This document shows positions 27,507-36,800 of a DNA stretch of 64,000 nt, in pieces; the stretch's first letter is position 1, and each line of letters starts with the position of its first letter. Origin of the DNA: Ciona intestinalis (lineage: Eukaryota; Chordata; Ascidiacea; Phlebobranchia; Cionidae); assembly GCF_000224145.3 (NCBI RefSeq), contig NW_004190384.2, positions 293,900 through 357,899 of the forward strand, in the 5' to 3' direction. Under the pieces are notes generated by a model. It ran no database searches and was not told the origin of the DNA. It saw only the letters and a program-made list of their open reading frames with translations. The position numbers were made by a program, and so were the translations under genes.

Positions 27507-27634
27507 CCCAAGAAGCCACAACAGCGACCCGAGAAGCCACAACAGCAACCTCAGCCGCCATTAGCTCACTGGTCAGCACACTAAGAAGATATTTCCTTAT
27601 GCTGTACAACTACCTGCGAAACTTGGCAAAGTAA
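22125..27634 (+). CDS. Secreted proprotein with three WxxW/CysD domains, tandem copy A
   Basis: I do not recognise a named orthologue. Exons: 22125-22185, 22444-22651, 22837-22961, 23360-23594, 24042-24172, 24395-24565, 25077-25202, 26477-26761, 27162-27634, giving 604 residues with all phases consistent. Order of parts: a signal peptide of about 20 residues; a Cys/Trp-rich N-terminal module (exons 2-3) with a basic site GRKKRS; a linker exon with GRKRRQS; a second Cys/Trp unit (exon 5). Then come three domains with the WxxW...C...P.aI.A...GL.C...C.dy.VR.CC pattern of mucin CysD and cartilage intermediate layer protein. Domain 1 (exons 6-7, WTKWYN) is split by an intron. Domain 2 (exon 8) has WSPF instead of WxxW, and domain 3 (exon 9) has WSQW. 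A threonine-rich tail, largely ACA codons, ends the protein. It is probably a furin-processed extracellular, gel- or matrix-associated protein. The function is inferred only. Confidence 0.88.
22277..22438. mobile_element. MITE in intron 1 of copy A, abutting the exon 2 acceptor
   Basis: Left end agtacggtaagataggtg, right end cccatcttaccccaccctac. The right end lies only a few bases before the acceptor at 22443, so its C/T-rich terminus forms most of the tract before that AG. Confidence 0.75.
23180..23295 (+). repeat. SINE 3' fragment in intron 3 of copy A
   Basis: Carries the tail-side SINE blocks (aagttacatatgtggtaact, ggtgtatgaaacagaacacc) in the plus orientation without the tRNA-like head. 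Confidence 0.6.
23724..23850. mobile_element. MITE copy in intron 4 of copy A
   Basis: Left end tgtggggtaagatgggatac and a diverged right end ccatcataccccaacta of the inverted-repeat family. Confidence 0.65.
24597..24780. mobile_element. MITE, full length, in intron 6 of copy A
   Basis: Left end agtcgggtggggggagatgg, right end tgtcccatcttcccccactc, and the standard interior (gatcgtcttttaaacaatta, cgttctttgtttattacta). Confidence 0.8.
24860..24990 (+). repeat. SINE 3' fragment in intron 6 of copy A
   Basis: Blocks ccacaaagttacatacgtgg and ggtgtatgaaacagaacatc correspond to the tail half of the tRNA-derived SINE. Confidence 0.6.
25950..26075 (-). repeat. SINE 3' fragment in intron 7 of copy A
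   Basis: Tail-side SINE sequence in minus orientation: tatttatcctcgcgttgcaa, gttataacacgggtgttctg, gagttaccacgtatctaact. Confidence 0.65.
26858..27095 (+). repeat. SINE, head truncated, in intron 8 of copy A
   Basis: Plus orientation from 'cttgggcaagatacttaacg' through 'aagtgtatgaaacataacac' to a short ttacatttattcattg tail, ending about 70 bases before exon 9. Confidence 0.7.
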
Positions 27635-28177
27635 AGCTTCGTATAAACAGCTCCCAATATATCCACGTTCAATATGTATATTACTTAAACGACACACTTT
27701 GATGATTGTGAAATTATTATCCGATATCTTATTCACATGAAACACGGGGCTTTAATACAAACAAGTCAGATTTCATTCTGATTTTTTACATCACTCAAGA
27801 CTTGTAGTTTTTAAACCGGAAAGTTTGAGATGAAATTCTTATCATTCATAAAAGCTGCTATGTTTGTATTGAAATGGTCCGATAAATAATGTACTTATTC
27901 ATAGAAATGTCATATAACGTTAACTGGGTTATCTGTCCGTAGAATGGAACTCATTTATTGCGCAAGAAATCCTAAATAGTTTTGCATTAAAATTGCAACA
28001 GGGAAACAACATAAGCGTTTATGTTCATAAAATAATAAGAGTATTGTGTGAAACCTCTAAACAACACATGTTATAATATTATAATATATGCCGGTGTTGC
28101 TCATGCGAGTTGTCGCAATATATACAATAAAGTTCAGGTATATTATAACAGGTTGGAGTAAGATGTTTTCATTTGTA

Positions 28178-28352
28178 TATACAGTAGGGTGGGGGAAGAT
28201 GGGACACCTTTTACCTCTATTTTCTCGCCCCGTTTAGTAGTAAACAAAGAACCCATGACTTCCATTGACCGTTGGTAATTGGTTTAAAACACGATCAGCA
28301 TATTTAGATATTATGTGCTGAAGGTGTCCCGTCTTCCCCCACCCTACTATAT
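28178..28352. mobile_element. MITE, full length
   Basis: Left end acagtagggtgggggaagat and right end gtcttcccccaccctactat are inverted matches. The interior holds ctcgccccgtttagtagtaa. Confidence 0.85.
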
Positions 28353-28366
28353 AAAAATAAATATAA

Positions 28367-28492
28367 ATTGGGTGAGATTGGACATGTTTTTTACTGTATT
28401 CCCACGACTCTAATTAAGAGCGTTATTAATTGAAAAAACAAAATTAGAAAACATGGGATTTAGATGATAAAAGTGTCCCATCCTACCCCAGC
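28367..28492. mobile_element. Short MITE relative
   Basis: Left ttgggtgagattggacatg and right gtcccatcctaccccagcaa are weaker family ends around a shortened interior. Confidence 0.55.
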
Positions 28493-28750
28493 AATATGCC
28501 ACACACGTATATATATATAAAGCTGTTTCAGTCAGCATAAATTTATTTAGTAACAAGCTTTACGTGCCAGGTGAACTTGAAGTAATCTTGGAGTTTCCAT
28601 GAAAAACAAACCTCGAACCTTAAGGCGTTTTTTTTGTTTCTGTAGAAATGAATCAGTTTATAAGCCTGAGGCCAATCAAGTTATTTGTCACAATGTCATA
28701 GCAGGTGCAGGCTTGATAAACACACATACATATCATTAGGCAGGTCCAGT

Positions 28751-31700
28751 ATGAAGTTCATAAGTAACATTGGAATGTGTTTAGGGTTAATGGTGATTAT
28801 ATCATGCTGGCTCACTATAATACAAGGTAAGACCACTATATTCTTAACTTTGTGTTTTCTAAATTTGTGAAGTTTGTTTAAAAAGTATCTTAAATAATAT
28901 TAGTATTGTGGGGTAAGATGGAGATCGTTAGCACGTAATATCCTATGATTCCTAATCTTGTTTTAACAATTAAATATTCTTTGCTGACATGAACCGTTTT
29001 ACCCCAACCAGCCTTAATTAAAACTTTTCTTTATTTTAAGCTTGTCATTATGCGGAGTATCTGGATAGAAGGAAACGAAGCACAACAACAACTAATAGTT
29101 CAAGTGATTCGTTTGATAGCAACCGGTTAATTTATTGGTTCACTGTTTGCATGCAAAATAGAAGTAGTTTGGGTTCGTACGATTGGGGAAGTGTAGCCGA
29201 ATGGACGGTTACAGACTCGAACTGGTTTTTATACACTGAAAACAGTAACTGCAAAGAGTAAGTTTGCTATTCTCCACTCGTTGTATATGTGATCGCTGTC
29301 ATTACAAAATATAAACCAAATTCACTTAAAAAACGACGAGTTAATAACTACGATGTTACATAATAAATACACTATACGTCGCATATAGACCACGCGTGGC
29401 ACAAACTATATCATTAATTTATCCGCCATTTTACGTTTTATCTATACTCTCTATTCGTTGGTCAACGTTAAGATAATTATAATTATGAAAACATATTTTT
29501 GTTTACAACCACCTAGATCATTTTACCCCATGCACCCTTTAATGTACATTTTATCAATTGCGTTCCCTTTTTATATTATTTCCATTTTTTGCGAATATTG
29601 AAACAAATTTAACATTAGCACCGAAGGCGTCGAAGAAACGGAATGTTGGATCAATCGAGTTTCTTCTTTCATCGACGACCCGGTCGCTTCTACATTAAGA
29701 TCTTGCATTTATGAATATTCATCGTATAAATATTCAAGCAGAAGTAAGTAGCTTATGGCCTAAAATAAAGGAAAGTTATTTTAAGCATGTTACTATGGGG
29801 TATAAGGTATTATTATCTCGCATTCCCCAATCATCTTTTAGTAATTAACAACGGACCGTTAGGATACGGTTAAGTAATTCTGTAAACATTTTTGCTACAA
29901 AATAAAATGAGAAAAATAGAATAAAGACATGTCCCATCTTACCCCATCTTACTATACAGAAGTTATACTCATAGGTGAGCATGTGTAGCTGATGAATTGT
30001 TACATTTTAAATTCTAGATGGTTCTGTTTCCCGTAAGAAAAGGCAGACAATACCATCGCCTATTCTTCCCAGTATGCCACCTTGCCCCAATGTAGTTAGA
30101 AGGTTATATCGCATGGCGTTGTTGGAAGAAATACCAAGGAAAAAAAGAAGACAAACATCCATGGGTGTGCCCGAGGTGCCTGACTTTGACATCGATGCAG
30201 TCTCAAGTTTTGTCGAAAACTATACAACATGCAGGTATAATATGGGTTGCTTTGGATTGTGCTGGTCTTGTAAATATGTTTTGTTTTCTAACACGGAAAT
30301 GAGAGCATAGATCATATCACTCAATCCTGCTATTTGGATTAACAATTTTAAAATCGACGTTCTTTAGGGCGTGTCGTTTCGTCGCTATCTTTTTATTTTT
30401 GTTTAAATTATTTTATCTACGCGACTGTGATCGAAGAGACAAATAAATTTATTATTATTGAATGGTGGGGACAATTTATAATACCATGTTTTTCAATATT
30501 TGGCGCGCACTTTATATAGTCGTACTGCCGAATATTCCTGTAAAATTTATATTTGTTTATTATAAAATCAAAGTCCTTAAAAAATATTAAATATTCCACT
30601 TTCTCCGCAAAGTTGTACCACTTTGCCCCACCCTATACCATATTAAAAGGTAACTTGGTGAAAACTTTGCAATTGTAGCGAATGCAGTCGATACAACGAG
30701 GGTGAGGCCGCGGCTCAATGTTGGACGAACAGATTCGATCAACTGACCAAGGACAACTCGGTCCTAAAGGAGGCGATTCAAAGAGTGAACGCTCGGTTTG
30801 CTGGAGGTAGGAATGACATCTGTTACCAGGGATGGTATACTCGACTACCGACTAAACTAGTCGCCGCCTAAATTTGATTTGGCTTTTTTAGTCGCCCGAC
30901 TAAAATTTTAGTCGGTCGATTCTGAGCGACTAACTTCTGTAACAAGTAATGCACAGAAACTTAGTCGGCCGACTAAATGTGAAAAACCACCGACTAAATT
31001 TTAGTCGGCCGACTAAAAAAACGCGGTAACCAATAGTTACCGCGACCGACTAGTTTAGTCAGTAGCCGAGTATACCATCTCAGGTGTCGTTTCAAAATGA
31101 CTAACACGCTTCTAACCCAGACTTTATGGGTTCAAGTGCCAACAACGCCCTTTTAGAGTCGTGAGGATATCGGTATATATAATTCTGTAAATGTTCTTTG
31201 TTTACTTGCACGAGAAAATAAAATAAAACATGTACCATCTTACCCCAACCTACCATGTATCTAAGTTTGGACATACACAATTGGGGACTGCCCTTTATTC
31301 ATTCTTTCATTCGTTACCTCTTTGTTTTAGGCGGGTCACGAGTTGGAGTCTGTAGAGGAAATGTTTTCTGGACACAATGGTATAACTCGGATAGTCCAGG
31401 ACATGGTTCATTGGGTGGTGATTCAGAAACACTTGCTCACGTGTTGTCGTCGTATCGAACCAGAGTGTGTCGCATACCGACCGGCATACAGGCTCGAATC
31501 GCCTCAAGTGAGTGTTTGTATTCATAATCAAAGCAGATAAAAATATTAATTGAATATTCTTAAGTGATATATAATGTAACAATGGCGTTTTTTGCCCAAT
31601 CACGCATATACGCCCATGATGGTAGCAACACCGGGCATTAAAGGCTTAATAGTACGTGGGGGAACGCGTCGACCCCTATACCTGTTTTTAGCAAGAATAT

Positions 31701-32823
31701 GCTATACACTCATAAATTAGGCTTTATAATGAAATCACATACCTCGGTAATTTGTTTATAAAATATTTGTTTCTATTATTCAGATGATTTACCTTATGGT
31801 CGAGCAAATCAAACCCTTCTCATCACCCCACTTACTGGACTTATATGTTTGAATAAGGATCAAGATAACGGTCAATGTAGGGATTATAAAGTGAGGTATT
31901 GCTGTTCAGGTGAATTATTTATCTTGGTAAAGTAAATCTGGTGGTGTATTTAACTTACGCCAATGTATTATTAGATGCTGTCGGTCTTTGCCCGTTAAGA
32001 CATGGATGGACACAGTTTTTCGACAACGACGACCCTCGAGGATTCGGTGATTTCGAATTGTTATCACGCATCAAGAGGCAAAACCCTGGCAGAGTTTGCT
32101 CAACCCCTGTTGCCATATCCGCGAGGTTACTCGATGGTAAGCCTTACCAGGAGGGTGGGAATATCCTTCAACTATCACCAAGCATCGGCCTCAGTTGCTT
32201 TAACTTCCAACAGGGCAGAAGGAATCGCTGCAAAGATTATCAAGTCAGATTTTGCTGTTCCGGTAACTTATAAACTATTGGTTGTGTTTTTATTTAGACT
32301 ACGTTCTATGTTTTAGAATATTTAAATTAATAAAACTTGTTTTCTTTTTTGCATGGCGGAACAATGACAGTTGTTATAAAAAAAGTTGTTCTGTTTCTTT
32401 GATTTTGGGGGAATTTTTTAATGTATGCATTGCAAATTTCTTTCAAACTAGCAAAGGTTAATTCACGCCACGAGTTTCCTGACTTATTTGGTTTACTTTG
32501 CAGATACCGTAGGGTTTTGTCCAAACAGAAGGATGTGGACGCGCTGGTTCGACACTAGAAACTCGGAAGGAGACCTCGAACATATTGACAGAATTCGTCA
32601 AACTCGACCCAGTTTTTGTCCCAACCCAATGGCGGTGAGGGCGCAGGTTTCGAACACACACCGATCATTCTACACGGGCGGTGATCAAGTACGATTGCTG
32701 CCGAATGTTGGGCTTATCTGCAGAAACTCTGAACAACGTAATAATAAAAGTTGTTCAAACTACAGGGTCAAGTTTTGTTGCTCTACAAACTTGATCGAAG
32801 TTACATTAGCACCTGGGACAACG

Positions 32824-32869
<46 letters not shown>

Positions 32870-32943
32870 CTGCTGTACCAACTACAACTAGAGAATGGCG
32901 TTGGTGGTGGAATCGACCAAACAACGCCAGAACCAGAGGGTAG
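28751..32943 (+). CDS. Secreted proprotein with three WxxW/CysD domains, tandem copy B
   Basis: Paralogue of the gene immediately upstream, in the same strand and orientation. Exons: 28751-28826, 29041-29257, 29619-29743, 30018-30234, 30679-30806, 31331-31507, 31784-31909, 31975-32262, 32504-32943. They give 597 residues, and every intron has the same phase as its counterpart in copy A; exon 7 is 126 bases in both. Parts: signal peptide; Cys/Trp module with RRKRS; linker exon with two basic sites (RKKRQ and KKRRQ); second Cys/Trp unit ending RVNARFAGG. Three CysD-type domains follow, with WTQWYN, WTQFFD and WTRWFD at the WxxW position, then a poly-threonine run from 32817 and a Trp/Arg-rich end. 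The second domain again lacks the second Trp, as in copy A. An AATAAA sits at 32996-33001. The product is probably extracellular; role unknown. Confidence 0.88.
28906..29012. mobile_element. Short MITE in intron 1 of copy B
   Basis: Left ttgtggggtaagatggagat, right tttaccccaaccagcc. It lies about 30 bases before the exon 2 acceptor, in the same intron position as the MITE in copy A. Confidence 0.6.
29796..29958. mobile_element. MITE in intron 3 of copy B
   Basis: Right end gtcccatcttaccccatctt is well preserved; the left end ctatggggtataaggtatt is diverged. Confidence 0.65.
30831..31080. mobile_element. Palindromic element with CAGG flanking repeats
   Basis: The ends gatggtatactcgactaccg and its near-complement (…agccgagtataccatct) form imperfect inverted repeats of roughly 35 bases. 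CAGG occurs immediately outside both ends (30827-30830 and 31081-31084) and looks like a target-site duplication. The interior has repeated ttagtcggccgactaa palindromes and a hairpin cgcggtaac/gttaccgcg at 31022-31044. It lies in intron 5 of copy B and has no coding capacity. It is unlike the other repeat families in this window. Confidence 0.75.
31228..31256. mobile_element. MITE right-end fragment
   Basis: catgtaccatcttaccccaa followed by cctaccatg is the right terminus of the inverted-repeat family. The interior upstream (31150-31210) is recognisable, but the left end is missing. Confidence 0.55.
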
Positions 32944-33829
32944 AAATTTCAATTATAAGTATTTATAATGTAAATTAAGTATGAGAACAATGGCAAATAA
33001 ATCAACAAAGTTACAATCCCAGGAGTAACGACTGTCATAAAGTTGAAAGTGTTGATCATTTGTAAGTAACAAAAAATAAATCCGACTTGATCATCTCCAT
33101 GGTTATATTATAACGAGAATTAATATGAAATATATTGATTGTGCAGAACATAAGATAACTTTGATACACACCCCATGATCAATAGTAGCTTGAACATGGA
33201 CAACGGTATTACGGTTAGGTGGGGTAGGATGGGACATGTTTTCATTTTCTTTTCCAGTCATATTTGATATTAAACAAGGAATATTTTCAGATTTATGTAA
33301 CTGCGTCCTCACGACTTTAGACCGTTGTTAATTGTTAAAAACACGTTTAGGAAACTTGGGAATTGTGTGCTTACGGTATCCATCTTGCCCCAATGTTCTA
33401 TAGGATTAATTTTTACTTTAATTTCATTTGTTTATTTATTCACTGAAACGTCACTTTCTTACTTTACAACAAAACGTACACCAAACAAAATAAACTAAAA
33501 AGAAAATAAATAGAACATTGAAAATATACAAGCTTTTTATGTCCATGTTCCGCCCGTGTGCCGGAAAATGATGTTTCTGTTTAATACCGAATTTTCTTAA
33601 TTTACATTTTTTTCGTTTATTATCCAATGCCCATCCATGACATGTATATAAGCGAGCTATCTCGCGCCATCTTTTCCACCTAACTATATTTTGCGTACCT
33701 TCCACTGCGAGTATATATATATATGCTATAGGGTTAATGAACAATAACGCGAGAAAAAGGGCCACAACATAAAAGTATGTGAGCGTCCATTGTTACGTCA
33801 GTACATGTTACTGTGACTTAACATTCACA
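32944..33829. other. Spacer between copy B and AOAH
   Basis: Contains a MITE (33215-33404) and a minus-strand open frame of 104 codons (33451-33765) with a hydrophobic stretch at each end. That frame would be head-to-head with AOAH, but it is AT-rich, includes an (AT)n run and has no recognised relatives, so it is not called as a gene. Confidence 0.55.
33215..33404. mobile_element. MITE copy
   Basis: Left end aggtggggtaggatgggaca, right end ccatcttgccccaatgttct, with the family interior (cctcacgactttagaccgtt). Confidence 0.7.
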
Positions 33830-36800
33830 ATGCACCGCCTGTTGTTGTGCAGCATTGTTGTTGTCTTAGTGTTGTTACAACATAACGTTGTATTAGGTGA
33901 TGCAAACGGTGGATCAACGTGCGCAGGTTTGTGTGAAACAAAAATCTTAAATCACCTATTATACTTTATTATGCTAATAAATTATTTTGCATTCATTCCC
34001 ATCGGATGTTTACTTAAATATTTATTGTTTTCCAAAGCTTGATCGTAAAATTATTTGTAATCGACGTCTTAATTTTTTTTTTTTTCTTTTTTTTTAATTT
34101 TATTGTCAAGAACTGATTTTAAAGAAAAAGTAAAACAGTTTTGTTTGTATTTTATTTTCGTGTGTTTTCTTTTATATTATGTATGGCATATAACATTAGT
34201 AATAGGGTAGGGAAAGAAGGGACACTTTTTCAGAGAGACTTTCTATAATTTTTCTTTTTACGGATTTTACCTGTTGTGCGAATCGCTAAATAACTCCCTG
34301 TGTGTTTTAATTTTTTAATTGGTGTCAATTAATAAAGAAATGGTAGTGCTAATTCGTGGTATTAATCCAAAACCGCAATCTGTTTTCACTTTAGAAATAT
34401 TTGGCAATATGTGCTTAATTGTCCCATCTTCCCCCACTCTACTATATTATAAAAAGTGTTATCTAAATATTTATAATGAAAACCACCCGTGATCGTGGGA
34501 AACAAACTATTTACACAACACAAACAACATGTGTTGAGCAGATGGCGACTTTCCCAGTGCACGGAACAAATGATTCAATGGTTCATTAATGGTTTACTTC
34601 TTCTTCGTTTAAATTGGATTCGCCACTATATACGCATGTAACTTTGTGGGTGATTGTTTTACTATGGCTGACAATTAAGGCAACCCATTAGTGGCTACTG
34701 GGTTTGAACAATTTCCATTAAGTGTCCAAAGACATACACGCCTACAATGGTAGCAGCGCCGATCCTTGAACTCGTCACACGCGGGTTGAATGAGGCCGTA
34801 TCACTGTACCGGTGGCAACTTTTAGCTAGGCGACAAAAAAGCACAGCGACGGTTTGACTTAAGACAGTAGACGAGAATGTCACATCTAAACCAACTATTT
34901 ATTCGCAGCATGTTCGTTGATTGTTGGTTTGGTCGAACAACTCGCTCAAGTTCATTCCACCGATGTTATAACAGCGGCTGAGCAATATCTTTGCAACAAC
35001 TTGCCGTCTCCACTTGATTCAACATGCACAGTTTTATTGGATAGATTTGGCCCATCACTTATTGATGCTGCTTACCACAAACAAACACCCGATATCATTT
35101 GTCATAATGTTAGCATGCGATGCGTCTCTTAATATTAAACTCCGGTCTAATAACTATCTTTTATAGATCGGGCTTTGCACTCAAGAACCAGGCACCAACT
35201 TCTGCCATTTGTTTCCATTGCCCGATGGCTTTAATGGTAATTACAAGTCACGACCATATCCGCCTTTACTTTTAACGAAGGAAGTTCGATCTATAGATGA
35301 TTATCCTATGTGTGATCTACCAGGAGTGAAAGATATTTGTGAACACATTAACCGGTCAGTCCTCCAATTAAATGCACATTTATTCTGGTTAAACAATTAT
35401 TATTTTTTCATTTTTTTTATAGTAAATTCTTCATAAACAATAATTTAAATTCGCCAATTACAATTGAGCTGTTCTAGACACCCTTACCAACGAAACTAAA
35501 CTTATATTTTCTTATTACGTGTAAGAGTAAAACATGACAAGCAATATTTTATATTTCTATATTATTATGATTACTATTGGAGTTGAAAAGTAAAACCGAC
35601 TAATGAATATTTCTAATAAATCATAATAATAGATATTTGTATTGAAACATAAGATTAAGCTACTGGTGCTAAGAATTGTTTTCCATATCAACACAAAGTA
35701 AATACACCAGTTTAATATCCACCCACCCACCCATCACGTACAACACACACACCTACATATACATCAACATTGTTCCGCGTTCGTCACATGCTTATCCTGC
35801 AGCTACATTTCCTTCTAAAGAGGAAATCTTTTGTTTTCGGTTTCGAAATCTTCTTGAAATTAAGAGAATCAGACCTGAACCTATTATGCTTTTTCAAGTC
35901 ATTGAAAAATGTTGTAATTGTTTAACACAGATTTTAATACTTAACAACAGTTATCATCTTTGCCGAGCACTTTGTTGGACCGTGAGAATACTGTCAAATA
36001 ATCCTGTAACATTTTTATCGTCTATCATTGGGGACCGGTAAAAGGAGATTTTTTAAAAAAGGCACGTCTTACGCGGAGTCCCATCCCACCACCCTATTAT
36101 AATAGTTTAATATTTAAAAGCTATAATGAGCAATAACTTGCTATAAATATACGTTTCGAAATATAATTCCCATTGCATCTAAGGCGTGTGGCATGCTCCG
36201 CCCCATTGGCCCTTTATGTATTGTATAAATAGTCAGCCATACATTACAAAAAAATAATCACCCACAAAGTAACATATACTTGGTAACTCGTAAGCTGGCG
36301 CGAGGTGTATGAACATCCGTGTTATAACGACTGTCGCTTTCTGGCATGCGAGAATAAATAAGTTTTTTTCATTCATCCATTCATTCATTCATTCATTCAT
36401 TCATTCTGTTCCATTAAGATTCGCGGACGGCCATCTTCCCTTACAAGATAGCGACCTCGACAAGTATAGCATTGATCCAACATTGAGAGGATCTCATTGG
36501 AGGGGAAAAGATTGTGACGACACAAGGAGTGACGTGTACCCAGGAAGACGTCCAATCAACATGGATATTACTTACGATTCTAATTGCAACGGAATATATG
36601 TATAAACTTCACTGTACAACCCATGCTTAAGTTTAACACATCTCTTAACACATAGGGTGCCGATCCACAAACTGGCCGTCCATACGAAGAGCTGTATTGC
36701 GCAAACACAAATCCAAAAGGTGTTGTGATATTAGGCGATTCAGCAGCCGCACATTTCCATTTGCCACCTGAGTATTTTATGGCAGAAGTCTTAAACAAGG

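Larger units (their letters stand above)
27635..28750. other. Spacer between the tandem CysD-domain genes
   Basis: About 1.1 kb with two MITEs (28178-28352 and 28367-28492) and AT-rich sequence. No coding exon was recognised. It must contain the 3' end of copy A and the promoter of copy B; no convincing core promoter was identified. Confidence 0.6.

Noticed and set aside
30840-31080. CRISPR-like or tandem regulatory array from repeated ttagtcgg motifs
   Set aside because: The repeats are palindromic, irregularly spaced and bounded by inverted ends, fitting a transposable element in a eukaryotic intron.
33451-33765. 104-codon minus-strand frame, hydrophobic at both ends, head-to-head with AOAH
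   Set aside because: AT-rich, includes a microsatellite, no recognisable domain and no splice or polyadenylation context; a chance frame is as likely.
35676-36041. 121-codon frame in AOAH intron 3
   Set aside because: Within an intron bounded by well-supported exons; no domain and no splice signals linking it to the gene.
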